Source: Hufsiella ginkgonis (lineage in GTDB: Bacteria; Bacteroidota; Bacteroidia; Sphingobacteriales; Sphingobacteriaceae). From it: a stretch of 64,000 bases of DNA. This document shows positions 53,884 through 63,747 of this stretch, in pieces (the stretch's first letter is position 1; every line of letters starts with the position of its first letter). The position numbers and the translations under genes were made by a program. The notes under the pieces are model-generated. The model was not told the origin of the DNA. It was given only the letters and a program-made list of their open reading frames with translations, and did not search any database. Location: positions 124,001 through 188,000 of the forward strand of contig NZ_WVHS01000005.1 in assembly GCF_009834915.1 (NCBI RefSeq), written 5' to 3'.

Positions 53884-54384
53884 TTAAAGGAAGGCGACCA
53901 GTACCTGGTTTTTTTCTACTTTATCGCCCAATGCCATCTTTACAGATCTGACGGTTGCGCTTACGGGCGATTTGATAATGTTTTCCATCTTCATCGCTTC
54001 CAGCGTGAAGAGATTATCACCGGCGGAAATCACATCCCCCTCCTTTACAAACACCTGCAATACGAGTCCTGGCATCGGCGCCTTTATTTCGCTTACCCTG
54101 GGGGCGCTGGCGATGTCGATTCCAAGGCGAAGCAGCAATTCACTAAAACGGTCCTTTATAGACATCTCGTAATTATTCCCGTTAATCCGCACAGTGCAAC
54201 GCATCTCCTTCGGACAGAACTCCAGTACTTCGGCCAGGTACGACTTATTGCCGGATAAGATATGGTAGGAAGACGGCCCGACCTTACTGAGGCTGGTGGC
54301 AGATTCTCCGCCATTTACCGACACCTGTGCGCGTAAGAACGCGACTTCGAATGTTTCCTGCTGATTTACCGTTACCTTGTACAT
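53884..54384 (-). CDS. Biotin/lipoyl attachment-domain carrier protein
   Basis: The 166 residues end in a biotinyl domain with the lysine motif EAMKMEN and IKAPMPGLVLQVFVKEGD. The N-terminal half looks like the BT-type domain found in carrier subunits of acyl-CoA carboxylases. It probably carries biotin for an acetyl- or propionyl-CoA carboxylase. No carboxylase subunit is next to it. Confidence 0.85.
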   Translation of the reverse strand: MYKVTVNQQETFEVAFLRAQVSVNGGESATSLSKVGPSSYHILSGNKSYLAEVLEFCPKEMRCTVRINGNNYEMSIKDRFSELLLRLGIDIASAPRVSEIKAPMPGLVLQVFVKEGDVISAGDNLFTLEAMKMENIIKSPVSATVRSVKMALGDKVEKNQVLVAFL

Positions 54385-54388
54385 GCTG

Positions 54389-55036
54389 CTATTGCGTCAT
54401 GGCGTATTGCACGAGGTTAGCACCCATTTTCAGGGCCTTCTGCCGCGTTTCTTCCGTATCACCGCTATAAGTGCCCAGGTCTTCCCATCCGTTTCCAAGA
54501 TCGCATTCAAAAGAATAAAAGCACACCACGCGCCCTTTAAATATCAGTGCAAAGCCTTGTGGCCGCTTGCCGTCATGCTCGTGGATCTTCGGCAGGCCGT
54601 TAAACTTATATTTTTGGTTATACAGCGGGTGATCCGGCGGCAGTTCCACGAACTCGAGCTCAGGGAAAACCTTTTTCATCTGCGGCCTGATAAACTTATC
54701 GAGCCCGTAATTATCATCGATATGCAGGAAACCGCCGGCGGTCAGGTATTTCCGGACGTTTGCCGCCTCCTGGTCTGAGAAGATGATGTTTCCATGTCCC
54801 GTTAAAAAGATGAACGGGTAGTTGAATATCTCCGTACTTCCGGCCTCTACGATGGATTCTTCGGAGTCGAAATTTGTGCCGAGATTCTTATTGCAATACT
54901 TAATCAGGTTAGGTAATGCGGTGCGGTCGCCGTACCAGTCGCCGCCGCCGTTGTACTTTACCTTTGCCATCTTATAGGAAGGCGGTTGAAATCCGAATAA
55001 GGAGAAAAGCAATACCAGGGTAGCCAGGCGTTTCAT
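54389..55036 (-). CDS. DUF4159 domain exported protein
   Basis: The 215 residues carry an N-terminal signal-like helix, then a DUF4159 region: KVKYNGGGDWYGDRTAL, FIFLTGHGNIIFSDQEA, and GGFLHIDDNYGLDKFI. The domain has a GATase/flavodoxin-like pattern. The function is unknown. It lies 4 nt after the rsmE stop region (ATGA overlap), so it is cotranscribed with rsmE. Confidence 0.85.
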   Translation of the reverse strand: MKRLATLVLLFSLFGFQPPSYKMAKVKYNGGGDWYGDRTALPNLIKYCNKNLGTNFDSEESIVEAGSTEIFNYPFIFLTGHGNIIFSDQEAANVRKYLTAGGFLHIDDNYGLDKFIRPQMKKVFPELEFVELPPDHPLYNQKYKFNGLPKIHEHDGKRPQGFALIFKGRVVCFYSFECDLGNGWEDLGTYSGDTEETRQKALKMGANLVQYAMTQ

Positions 55037-55749
55037 GATCTGTTAAGGTAGTTAATTTCAAAACAAGCTTCGAGCGCAGCGGTTTCGGTCCGCAGGCGGC
55101 TATTTCCAAGTGAGATGGGCAGGTACCCGGCAAGGGCGGCTTTCTGTACCTCGGCAACGGAAAAATCTCCTTCAGGCCCGATCAGCACCGTGTACCTTCC
55201 GTTCGGCCTTACTTGTTCCCGGAGTACCAACCGTTGGGTATCCATACAATGTGCTATAAACGACTGTCCTTCGCGGCCGGCCGCCACGAAACTACCGAAT
55301 TTAACCGGCTCGTTCAGTTTAGGAAGATAGGCTTTTAAGGATTGTTTCATTGCCGATATGATCACTTTAAGCAGGCGCTGCGTTTTTACCTCCCGCCGTT
55401 CCGAGCGATCGCAGATCAGGGGAGTGATCTCATCGATCCCGATCTCCGTCGCTTTCTCCAGGAACCACTCCAACCGCTCGATATTCTTGGTTGGCGCCAC
55501 TGCAATATGAAGATAATGATTTCTTTTCTCAAAGGAGCGCTGCACGCTTAACAATTTCAATACAGTAGCCTTAGGTTCCGGCCGGTCGATCTGTGCCGTA
55601 TACCAGCCCCCTTCACCGTCGGCAAGGAAAACTTCGTCGCCCGCCGCTAAACGAAGCACGCGTACTGCATGTTTGCTTTCTTCTTCATTGAGAATATAGG
55701 CATCCCCGGGCTGCCGCATCTGTACGCCGGGTGTGTAGAAAATATGCAT
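55033..55749 (-). CDS. rsmE: 16S rRNA (uracil1498-N3)-methyltransferase
   Basis: The 238 residues match RsmE, a SPOUT methyltransferase. YVLIGPEGDFSVAEV-like and LGNSRLRTETAALEA motifs form the SAM knot at the C terminus; the N-terminal PUA-like domain starts MHIFYTPG. It modifies U1498 of 16S rRNA. Confidence 0.93.
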   Translation of the reverse strand: MHIFYTPGVQMRQPGDAYILNEEESKHAVRVLRLAAGDEVFLADGEGGWYTAQIDRPEPKATVLKLLSVQRSFEKRNHYLHIAVAPTKNIERLEWFLEKATEIGIDEITPLICDRSERREVKTQRLLKVIISAMKQSLKAYLPKLNEPVKFGSFVAAGREGQSFIAHCMDTQRLVLREQVRPNGRYTVLIGPEGDFSVAEVQKAALAGYLPISLGNSRLRTETAALEACFEINYLNRS

Positions 55750-55755
55750 AGCGCT

Positions 55756-57090
55756 TTACCGAAGGTCTTCGACGTCTTCTTTGTTGATGATGAGCTCCAG
55801 CTTTACCGCTTCGATGTTCTGTTCGGTCTTTTTCAGCACGGTGAAGATATAGCCATAGAAGCTTTTTCGTTCACCCACGTCAGGGATTTTGCCGAAGATA
55901 TCACTGATCAGGCCTGAAAGCGTGTCGTAGTCGCCGTCTTCCGGCAGGTCGTGCGGCAAGTACTCGTTAATGTCGTAAATGCTCGAGGAAGCGTTTACGA
56001 TGAACTCGTTCTCGGAGGAGCGCTCTACGATCGGCTTCTCCTCGTCGTACTCATCCTGGATCTCGCCAACAATCTCTTCAACGATGTCTTCCAGCGTAAC
56101 CATGCCTGCGGTACCGCCAAATTCGTCGAGCACAATGGCGATCTGGATCCGTTTAAGCTGCAGCTCGTTAAGCAGGTCGTTGATCCGTTTGGTCTCCGGA
56201 ACGAAGTATGGTGTGCGGATGATCTCTTTCAGCACCAGCTCTTTGTTGGATACCAGCAGGGGTAAGATATCCTTCGCGTGTACGATCCCAACAATCTTGT
56301 CGATGGTTTCATCGTACACCGGCACGCGCGAATAACCCTCCTTTACCAGCAGGTCCAGTAATTCGGCTGCGGTGGTATTGATTTCCACACCGGAGATCTT
56401 GGTCCTGGGGACCATGATATTTTTAACCACACGCTCATTGAAATCAAACACGTTCTTAATAAGCTCATGTTCGGTGGTATCGAGGGCGCCGCTTTCCTTA
56501 CCCTGGTCGAGCAGGTACTGCAGCTCTTCGGAGCTATGGTGTGCTTCGTGACCGTCGATCGACTTGATGCCGAACAGCTTAAGCACCAGGTTCGCCAGTG
56601 TGTTCATTAACCAGATAAAAGGCTTGAACACTACATAAAAAAGCTGGAGCGGCAGCGAAATTCCCATGGTGATGGCCACAGGCCGCTGGATGGCCAGCGA
56701 TTTAGGCGCCAGTTCACCGAATACGATATGCAATACGGTAATAATGGCGAAGGCAAGACCTGTAGCGATATTCTGAACCAGGCCTTCGGTAATCTCGACG
56801 TTAAACAGCCCGAAAATGTTGGCCACCACGTGCTCCATCACCTCCTCGCCAACGAAACCGAGGCCCAGGGAGGCGATGGTGATACCTAACTGCGTAGCTG
56901 CCAGGTAGCCATCCAAATGATGAGTGATATGCTTCGCTACTTTAGCAACCCGGCTTCCCGATTTGGCCTTGATCTCGATCTGCGAGCCGCGAACCTTTAC
57001 GATAGCAAACTCCGCCGCCACGAAAAACCCGTTCAGAAATACAAGGAAAAAAGTGAGAAGTCCCGGGAGAAGTAAACTACTTTCTGCCAT
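55756..57090 (-). CDS. Hemolysin/CorC family membrane protein (CNNM-CBS)
   Basis: A 444-residue protein. An N-terminal CNNM/DUF21 domain with about three to four membrane helices is followed by two CBS domains (about 200-330) and a C-terminal CorC_HlyC domain, the joint being [20 protein letters not shown]. The family is linked to Mg2+/Co2+ efflux. It overlaps the ppa gene by 14 nt, so it is part of the ppa operon. Confidence 0.92.
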   Translation of the reverse strand: MAESSLLLPGLLTFFLVFLNGFFVAAEFAIVKVRGSQIEIKAKSGSRVAKVAKHITHHLDGYLAATQLGITIASLGLGFVGEEVMEHVVANIFGLFNVEITEGLVQNIATGLAFAIITVLHIVFGELAPKSLAIQRPVAITMGISLPLQLFYVVFKPFIWLMNTLANLVLKLFGIKSIDGHEAHHSSEELQYLLDQGKESGALDTTEHELIKNVFDFNERVVKNIMVPRTKISGVEINTTAAELLDLLVKEGYSRVPVYDETIDKIVGIVHAKDILPLLVSNKELVLKEIIRTPYFVPETKRINDLLNELQLKRIQIAIVLDEFGGTAGMVTLEDIVEEIVGEIQDEYDEEKPIVERSSENEFIVNASSSIYDINEYLPHDLPEDGDYDTLSGLISDIFGKIPDVGERKSFYGYIFTVLKKTEQNIEAVKLELIINKEDVEDLR

Positions 57091-57634
57091 CTTCTGTGTT
57101 AATAAATGTCGTTTGGTAAAGCTCGAGGCTTTCCATAATCACTTTGTACGCATAGCGTTTACCCATCAGGTGCTCGATGGTTACGTTCTTATGCTCAAGT
57201 GCTTTATAGTCCTGGAAAAACCTCACGATCTCCTTCATAAAGTGCGGAGGCAATTCTTCGAGATCGTTGATATAGTTGACAGACATGTCATGCGCGGCCA
57301 CGGCGATGATCTTGTCATCCTGCTCGCCGTTGTCGACCATGTGCATGACGCCCACCACTTTCGCCTCGATAATGGATAAAGGATACACGTCTACGGAGCA
57401 AAGCACCAGGATATCCAGCGGGTCATGATCGTCGCAGTATGTTCTGGGGATAAATCCGTAGTTAGCCGGATACATTACGGAAGAGAATAGTACCCGGTCC
57501 AGCTTTAACAGGCCGGTTTCCTTGTCGATTTCGTATTTAGCTTTCGAACCTTTGGGGATCTCTATGACGGCATTAACCGACGAAGGAATATCGCTGCCAG
57601 CTGAGAGGTCGTGCCACGGGTGATTTTTACTCAT
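57077..57634 (-). CDS. ppa: Inorganic pyrophosphatase, family I
   Basis: The 185 residues show the family I motif [10 protein letters not shown] (metal-binding Asp cluster), [13 protein letters not shown], and [12 protein letters not shown]. It hydrolyses pyrophosphate to drive biosynthesis. It lies 13 nt after the DedA-family gene. Confidence 0.95.
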   Translation of the reverse strand: MSKNHPWHDLSAGSDIPSSVNAVIEIPKGSKAKYEIDKETGLLKLDRVLFSSVMYPANYGFIPRTYCDDHDPLDILVLCSVDVYPLSIIEAKVVGVMHMVDNGEQDDKIIAVAAHDMSVNYINDLEELPPHFMKEIVRFFQDYKALEHKNVTIEHLMGKRYAYKVIMESLELYQTTFINTEDGRK

Positions 57635-57647
57635 GTTTAATTTCGCT

Positions 57648-58298
57648 TTAGCTATCTTTTGTTATGTTGCCGGTTGCTCTTTTTTTAAAAAAGGCCAGGA
57701 TGAGCGGAACGGCGGTTATCGCTATAAATCCAAAGATAATATACAGCAGGTAATCGTCTATTTCCTTCTCAAATCTCCGGCCAAGTAAGAAACCCAGCAA
57801 AGTTAAGGATGAAATCCACAGAATGGCCCCGGTAATATTATAAAATGCAAATTTTTTAAAGTCGAGTTGCACCACTCCCGCGAAAATAGGCGCAAAAGTG
57901 CGGACGATCGGGATGAACCTTCCCAGGATCAACGCAACCGCACCCTGTTTATGGTAATATTCTTCGGCGGCAATCAGGTACTTCTTTTTAAAGAAAAAGG
58001 AATCTTTACGCTGGTACAACAGCGGGCCGGTCCGCCTGCCAAACCAATATCCTACGAAATTCCCGGTCACAGCTGCCACGATAAGGCAAACGATGAGTAT
58101 CGTGATGGATATGTTGAGCTTCCCGGTGGCGCTAAACATTCCGGCAAGGAATAGGAGGTAGTCGCCCGGGAGGAAGAAGCCGAAGAATAAACCTGTTTCT
58201 GCAAATACCACGAACAGGAGCAGGTAGAATCCGCCTTCCCTGAGCAACCTCTCGGGGTCGATAACTTGCTGGAGGTAATTCCAGATATCTTGCATCAT
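57648..58298 (-). CDS. DedA family membrane protein
   Basis: The 216 residues have about five hydrophobic helices. [20 protein letters not shown] and [20 protein letters not shown] are the DedA (SNARE-associated) motifs with the conserved Arg. The family includes undecaprenyl-phosphate and phosphatidylethanolamine translocases. It starts the DedA-ppa-CorC operon. Confidence 0.9.
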   Translation of the reverse strand: MMQDIWNYLQQVIDPERLLREGGFYLLLFVVFAETGLFFGFFLPGDYLLFLAGMFSATGKLNISITILIVCLIVAAVTGNFVGYWFGRRTGPLLYQRKDSFFFKKKYLIAAEEYYHKQGAVALILGRFIPIVRTFAPIFAGVVQLDFKKFAFYNITGAILWISSLTLLGFLLGRRFEKEIDDYLLYIIFGFIAITAVPLILAFFKKRATGNITKDS

Positions 58299-58370
58299 TT
58301 ATACTGGTAAATCTACGAATAAAATGCTTACAGCGGTACCCGGACGGAAGATTACCGAAACCTTGTCATC

Positions 58371-58418
58371 CCGGGCTTGTCGGGGTTAATACGATAAGCT
58401 TCGACAAGCTCAGCCCGG
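58371..58418. repeat. Hairpin repeat with GGCTGAGCTTGTCGAAG core
   Basis: CCGGGCTTGTCGGGG (58371-58385) pairs imperfectly with CTTCGACAAGCTCAGCCCGG (58399-58418). The right arm's reverse complement, GGCTGAGCTTGTCGAAG, closely matches a sequence at about 63305-63321. It is a dispersed intergenic repeat near the end of nuoN. Confidence 0.6.
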
Positions 58419-58461
58419 CAACGATATAGCGGGTGCTAAGAAGCCGGTACATCCTGCAGGT

Positions 58462-59850
58462 TTAAATCACGTTGGGAAGGAAAGCGGGCCAGATCCCGAT
58501 CAGGATGGTGGCAACCACCGAAATAGCCAGTACCACTTTAAAATTAAGCGGAATCTCCAATTCAGCACGTTCTGCGTCTTTAAAATACATGGCCACGATC
58601 ACACGGAAATAATAGAAGATACTGATCACCGCATTTATTACCGCAAGCACCACCAGCCAGGTATGCATGGACGACAGTGCGTTAGAGAACATAATAAACT
58701 TACCAATAAACCCGGCGGTAAGCGGGATACCGGCCAGCGATAGCATCGCCACCGTGAGCGTAAAGGCGAGAAACGGATTTTTACGACCCAGGCCGTTAAA
58801 GCTGTCGAACGAGTCGGAACCGGTATTTGCCTGCATCAGCACCAGGCCCGCAAAAGCGATGATGGAAGCCGCAGAATACGCAATAGCATATACAAAAACG
58901 CCGTAGCTTGCTTCGCTGCCAAGCGAAACGATGGCAAAAAGCATGTAACCCGCATGCGAGATGCTCGACCAGGCAAGCATCCGCTTAAAGTTGTTCTGGT
59001 ACAACGCCGTGATATTCCCGGCGAACAGGGTAATGATGGTAATGACCAGGATCACCGGCATCCAGAAGTCGTGCAGCGGGTAAAAGCAGGTAGCGAACAA
59101 CCGCAGGAACGCCGCGAAGCCGGCTGTTTTAACCACGGTGCTCATAAATGCGGTAATAAGAGAAGGCGAACCCTCGTAAACATCGGGTGTCCAGAAGTGA
59201 AACGGCGCCGCTCCCACTTTAAATGCCATGCCTACCGCCATTAACACCACGCCGGTATAAAACAGCGGCGAAATAGCCTGACCTGTCTGCAGGTTTGTTT
59301 CGAGGTGCATTTTGATGGCCTCGAGATCGAAGGAATGGGCAGCACCGTAGATCAGGGCCACACCAAACAACAGGAAGCCGGTAGAGAACGCGCCCATGAG
59401 GAAGTACTTAAGCGCAGCTTCGTTGGAGGCGAAATCCTGCTTGCGAATGCCCGCAAGTATGTACAGGCTTACCGACATGATCTCGATGCCGATAAACAAC
59501 ATGGTCATATTATGGTAGGAAACCATTACCAGTATCCCCGCCAGGGAAAAGAGAATGATGCTGTAATACTCGGCTACGTGATCGCTGATCTTTTCGAAAT
59601 ACCCTTTTGAAAGCAGCAGGATGAGCATGGTGGAAGTGATGGTGATCCCCGAAAAAGCCACAGCGAAATTGTCGTAGCTCATCATGTCGTTAAACGTGGG
59701 CCCGGTAAACACGTTCCAGTGGTTGATGGTAAAAAATAATGCCACCGCCAGGCCAAGCAGGGTAACAGGCAACAGCGCCTTGTTTGCTTTATACAAACCA
59801 AGGTACAGCACCAGCACCGCCAAAACAGATATTGTGATTAACGCATTCAT
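58462..59850 (-). CDS. nuoN: NADH-quinone oxidoreductase subunit N
   Basis: A 462-residue antiporter-like subunit of complex I with about 14 membrane helices. The mid-protein region FYTGVVLMAVGMAFKVGAAP with FHFWTPDVYEGSP is the typical NuoN signature (Lys in a helix). It pumps protons as NADH is oxidised. It is the last gene of the visible nuo operon, 3 nt after nuoM. Confidence 0.95.
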   Translation of the reverse strand: MNALITISVLAVLVLYLGLYKANKALLPVTLLGLAVALFFTINHWNVFTGPTFNDMMSYDNFAVAFSGITITSTMLILLLSKGYFEKISDHVAEYYSIILFSLAGILVMVSYHNMTMLFIGIEIMSVSLYILAGIRKQDFASNEAALKYFLMGAFSTGFLLFGVALIYGAAHSFDLEAIKMHLETNLQTGQAISPLFYTGVVLMAVGMAFKVGAAPFHFWTPDVYEGSPSLITAFMSTVVKTAGFAAFLRLFATCFYPLHDFWMPVILVITIITLFAGNITALYQNNFKRMLAWSSISHAGYMLFAIVSLGSEASYGVFVYAIAYSAASIIAFAGLVLMQANTGSDSFDSFNGLGRKNPFLAFTLTVAMLSLAGIPLTAGFIGKFIMFSNALSSMHTWLVVLAVINAVISIFYYFRVIVAMYFKDAERAELEIPLNFKVVLAISVVATILIGIWPAFLPNVI

Positions 59851-59853
59851 TCT

Positions 59854-61326
59854 TTAAAATCTGACGACCTGTATCTTTGTATTCACCACATTTACCAGGT
59901 TAGTAATTGCGGCCTCCGAAAGGTGCATTAATGGTTTCGGGTACACACCGATCCCGATCACAAGGATCCCGATCAGCACAAAAACCGCGTACTCCGATCC
60001 GCTGATGTCTTTAAATACCAGTGTCCGTTCGTTGCTTACGCCCAGCATCATCTTCTGGAACATGCGCAACATATATACTGCCCCGAAAATGATGGTTAAC
60101 CCCGCGATAATTCCCGCGTAAAGGTTGTATTGGTACACGCCCATCAGCAGTAAAAACTCACCGATAAAGCCGTTCGTGCCCGGAAGCGCAACGGAGCCCA
60201 TCAGCACCACGAAAAAGGCGATGGCAAACTTAGGCGCGTTTTTGGCAATCCCGCCAAGGTCTTCAAGCTTGTCGGTGTTTAAACGGTCCAGGATAATATC
60301 GCATACAAAGAACAAACCGATCACATTGATCCCGTGGCTCAGCATCTGGATCATCGCACCCTGCAGGCCCTGTACGTTCCAGGCGAAAATACCCGCGGAA
60401 ATAAGGCCGACGTGCGCGATGGAAGAGTAAGCGATCAGCCGCTTGCTGTTCTTTTGGGTGAAGGCGATAAGGGAAGCGTAAACGATCCCGATAATGGAAA
60501 GCACGATGGCTGTTTGTCCCCAATGTGCAAAACCGAGCGGCGCCACCGGGATAAGCCACCTGATCACCCCGTATACGCCCATCTTAAGCATGATGCCAGA
60601 AAGCAGCATAGTGCCGGCCGTGGGTGCGGAGCTGTACGTATCCGGCTGCCAGGTATGGAAAGGGAACACCGGCATCTTGATGGCAAATGCCACGAAGAAA
60701 GCCCAAAAGATCCACCCTTGTGTTTGCGGATCCAGATCGAGCGCGTAGATCGCGTCGATATCGTACATCTTTCCCGGGGTTTGCATCGCCAGGTAGATAA
60801 TGGCGATCAGCATCAGCAAGCTCCCAGCCATGGTATAAATAAAGAACTTAAGATTTACGCGGATGCGGTTCTCTCCTCCCCAAAGTGCGCAGATAAAATA
60901 GATCGGGATCAGTGCGGCTTCCCATCCCACGTAAAACAGGAACGCATCAAGGGCCGTGAAAACTACCAGCATGCCGCTCTGCATGAACAGGATGAGCGCA
61001 TAAAATGCAGCTGCGTTTTTATAGGTATGCTTAAAAGTGGCCAGGATAATAACCGGCACGAGGAAGTTGGTAAGCAACACCATCAGCAGGCTGATACCGT
61101 CGACCCCAGCCTTAAACTTTATACCCATCGGGTAGATCCACCAGTAATCGAAGCCGAACTGAGGGGTAATTACATCCGGGTTGAAACAACAAACCATGCG
61201 TGCGGTAACAGCCAGTGAAAGCAGCGACCATACCAGCGCCACGGTTTTCGCCACCAGCGATTTGCCCAGGAATGGCATGAGGATGGCTCCTGTTAACGGT
61301 AAAAGTATGAGAAGCAATAGTTCCAT
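59854..61326 (-). CDS. nuoM: NADH-quinone oxidoreductase subunit M
   Basis: A 490-residue antiporter-like subunit. FALVGWEAALIPIY-type (YVGWEAALIPIYFI), KMPVFPFHTWQPDTYS and LIAYSSIAHVG are the NuoM motifs, including the conserved Glu and Lys of the proton channel. The end of nuoL and its start overlap by one base. Confidence 0.95.
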   Translation of the reverse strand: MELLLLILLPLTGAILMPFLGKSLVAKTVALVWSLLSLAVTARMVCCFNPDVITPQFGFDYWWIYPMGIKFKAGVDGISLLMVLLTNFLVPVIILATFKHTYKNAAAFYALILFMQSGMLVVFTALDAFLFYVGWEAALIPIYFICALWGGENRIRVNLKFFIYTMAGSLLMLIAIIYLAMQTPGKMYDIDAIYALDLDPQTQGWIFWAFFVAFAIKMPVFPFHTWQPDTYSSAPTAGTMLLSGIMLKMGVYGVIRWLIPVAPLGFAHWGQTAIVLSIIGIVYASLIAFTQKNSKRLIAYSSIAHVGLISAGIFAWNVQGLQGAMIQMLSHGINVIGLFFVCDIILDRLNTDKLEDLGGIAKNAPKFAIAFFVVLMGSVALPGTNGFIGEFLLLMGVYQYNLYAGIIAGLTIIFGAVYMLRMFQKMMLGVSNERTLVFKDISGSEYAVFVLIGILVIGIGVYPKPLMHLSEAAITNLVNVVNTKIQVVRF

Positions 61327-63236
61327 TATATCTTGATAAAACTGTACACCAGGATGGCCAGGATTCCGATCACCATCATGAAAATATAGAATCCGATATT
61401 CCCGGTTTGCAATAAGCGAAGGCCCTTGCTGGTTTCAACGGTACCTTTTCCGAGGCCGTTCACCAAACCGTCGATGCCCGTTTTGTCGACTACGCTGAAC
61501 AGGAAGCCGGAGACCGCGTCCAGCGGTTTGCGGATAAGGGCGTCATAAAACTCGTCGATGTAGAACTTATGGTAGGAAAGCTTCGCGAAGAAACTGCGGG
61601 GCCCGAAATCCGGTGCGGGTACATGGCCGCTTTTACCGTAGCGGAAATAAGCGATCACCAGCGATACCAGCGCACCGCCTACGGAGATCGCCATCAGCAT
61701 AAACTCCGTGGCATGATCCATAGGTTCGCCATGCGCTGCCGAAGCGGTGCTTGCCGCGAACACGGGACTTAAAAACTCATGCAACCATTGGCTGCCTCCA
61801 AGCGCTTCGGGAACATTCAATAAACCGCCGGCAACCGAAAGAATGGCCAGGATGACCAGCGGGATCGTCATAGACGACGGTGATTCGTGCGCGTGGTGTT
61901 CCTGCTCGTGCGTTCCCCTGAATTTCCCGCTGAAAGTGAGGAACAACATGCGGAACATATAAAATGAGGTAAGCATGGCGCCGATCACCCCTAACACCCA
62001 CAGCAGTTTATTATGCTCGTAAGCATGGGCCAGGATCTCGTCCTTTGAAAAGAACCCGGAAAACGGCGGCAATCCGGCTATCGCGATGGTGCCGGCAAGC
62101 ATGGTCCAGAAGGTAACAGGCAGTTTCGATCTGAGCCCGCCCATTAACCGCATATCCTGCTCGTTGCTCATGCCGTGGATCACCGATCCGGCGCCAAGGA
62201 ATAACAGGGCCTTGAAAAAGGCGTGCGTAATAACGTGAAAGAATGAACCGGTAAAGGCGCCGACGCCTAAACCCAGGAACATATAACCCAGCTGAGAAAC
62301 GGTAGAGTAGGCCAGTACTTTCTTAATATCCGTTTGTGTGATGGCGATCGCGGCAGCCAGGAGCGCCGTAACGATCCCAATGACGGCCACGATATCCAGC
62401 GTATAGGGAGCCAGCGTAAATAAGATGTTAGAGCGGGCGATCATATAGATCCCGGCAGTAACCATGGTGGCGGCGTGGATCAGCGCCGAAACAGGTGTCG
62501 GGCCGGCCATCGCATCGGGTAACCAGGTAAACAACGGCACCTGTGCCGATTTCCCGGTTGCGCCGACAAAAAGGAGGATGGTAATGAGTGTCAGCATACC
62601 CGCCCCTATTCCCGGACCGTCCGCTTTGCTGAATACTTCTGTAAACTCGATGCTTCCGAAAGTAGTAAAAATGAGGAATACCGCGATGAGGAAACCAAGG
62701 TCGCCGATACGATTCATGACAAACGCTTTTTTTGCCGCCGATGCGTAAGCGGAATTGGTAAACCAGAACCCGATCAGCAGGTACGAGCACAAGCCCACAC
62801 CTTCCCAGCCGATAAACATCACTACGTAATTAGAGCCCAATACCAGGAGCAGCATGAAAAAGATGAAAAGGTTCAGGTATGCGAAAAACTTCGCGAAACC
62901 TGCATCATAGTGCATATAACCGGTGGAATACACATGAATAAGGAACCCGATGCCGGTAATGATCAGCAGCATGATGGCGCTAAGCCCATCGACCTGGAAA
63001 GAGAAAGGAACCTTAAAGTTCCCGGCCTGGATCCAGTCGAACAGCGGGATGACGTGTGCGGCCTGAGGCGATGAATGAAGCTCATTAAAGATCAGCACAC
63101 TGATGATAAACGATCCGAGCACCACTGCCGAGCCAATAAAACCGAGGACGCCTTTGGATAAAACATTTCTGCCGAGGCCGTTGACCAAAAACCCGATCAA
63201 TGGTAATAAAGGAACTAACCAGACTAACGCTATCAT
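61326..63236 (-). CDS. nuoL: NADH-quinone oxidoreductase subunit L
   Basis: A 636-residue subunit with about 15 membrane helices plus the long C-terminal lateral helix and a final anchor helix. FIGWEGVGLCSYLLIGFW, VPLFTWLPDAMAGPTPVSAL and LAYSTVSQLGYMFLGLG are family motifs. The His-rich EHHAHES stretch is typical. It lies 181 nt after nuoK instead of a few bases. Confidence 0.95.
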   Translation of the reverse strand: MIALVWLVPLLPLIGFLVNGLGRNVLSKGVLGFIGSAVVLGSFIISVLIFNELHSSPQAAHVIPLFDWIQAGNFKVPFSFQVDGLSAIMLLIITGIGFLIHVYSTGYMHYDAGFAKFFAYLNLFIFFMLLLVLGSNYVVMFIGWEGVGLCSYLLIGFWFTNSAYASAAKKAFVMNRIGDLGFLIAVFLIFTTFGSIEFTEVFSKADGPGIGAGMLTLITILLFVGATGKSAQVPLFTWLPDAMAGPTPVSALIHAATMVTAGIYMIARSNILFTLAPYTLDIVAVIGIVTALLAAAIAITQTDIKKVLAYSTVSQLGYMFLGLGVGAFTGSFFHVITHAFFKALLFLGAGSVIHGMSNEQDMRLMGGLRSKLPVTFWTMLAGTIAIAGLPPFSGFFSKDEILAHAYEHNKLLWVLGVIGAMLTSFYMFRMLFLTFSGKFRGTHEQEHHAHESPSSMTIPLVILAILSVAGGLLNVPEALGGSQWLHEFLSPVFAASTASAAHGEPMDHATEFMLMAISVGGALVSLVIAYFRYGKSGHVPAPDFGPRSFFAKLSYHKFYIDEFYDALIRKPLDAVSGFLFSVVDKTGIDGLVNGLGKGTVETSKGLRLLQTGNIGFYIFMMVIGILAILVYSFIKI

Positions 63237-63417
63237 CTCTGTGGTACGTTATACTTGCCACTTGCTATGGCGACCCCGAAATTACTGACCGGCTGATTTC
63301 CTGTCAGGCTGAGCTTGCCGGAGCTTACCTGACCGGTTTCCGGCAGACCCGGGTTGACAAGATCACTTAATAAACGGATACTCATAAAACGTTCTATGTT
63401 TAAAATCATCATCGATC
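63237..63417. repeat. Repeat-containing spacer between nuoK and nuoL
   Basis: This 181-nt gap inside the nuo operon carries a hairpin GTCAGG...CCTGAC at about 63302-63332 whose inner sequence GGCTGAGCTTGCCGGAG matches the core of the repeat at 58399-58418. I see no gene in it; a 63-codon minus frame (63233-63424) has no family match. It looks like a small inserted repeat element. Confidence 0.55.
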
Positions 63418-63747
63418 TTACCATTTCAGCCGGTTCATCACGTTGATATCGATGGTATTGGTGTTGCGGTAGATCATCACGATGATCGCCAGCCCCACCG
63501 CCACTTCGGCTGCCGCCAGCGCCATGATAAAAAATACAAATACTTGTCCCGCAGGATCATTGCTGAAAGCCGAAAAAGCGGTTAACAGCAGGTTTACGGC
63601 GTTAAGCATCAGTTCTACCGACATAAAGATCACGATGGCATTCCTGCGGATGAGTACGCCCGTAACGCCGATCGAGAAAATGATGGCGCTCAGCAAGATG
63701 TAGTGATTCAGCGGAACGCCCTGTATGGTTTTTACGATATCTTGCAT
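63418..63747 (-). CDS. nuoK: NADH-quinone oxidoreductase subunit K
   Basis: A 109-residue, three-helix subunit. [14 protein letters not shown] and [15 protein letters not shown] contain the two conserved Glu of the proton path. It overlaps nuoJ by one base. Confidence 0.95.
   Translation of the reverse strand: MQDIVKTIQGVPLNHYILLSAIIFSIGVTGVLIRRNAIVIFMSVELMLNAVNLLLTAFSAFSNDPAGQVFVFFIMALAAAEVAVGLAIIVMIYRNTNTIDINVMNRLKW

Noticed and set aside
60334-61218. 294-codon frame antisense to nuoM
   Set aside because: It is a shadow of a strongly conserved membrane protein and is rich in charged residues of mirror composition.
63233-63424. 63-codon frame between nuoK and nuoL
   Set aside because: It overlaps the end of nuoK and the start of nuoL, covers a repeat, and resembles no complex I subunit.
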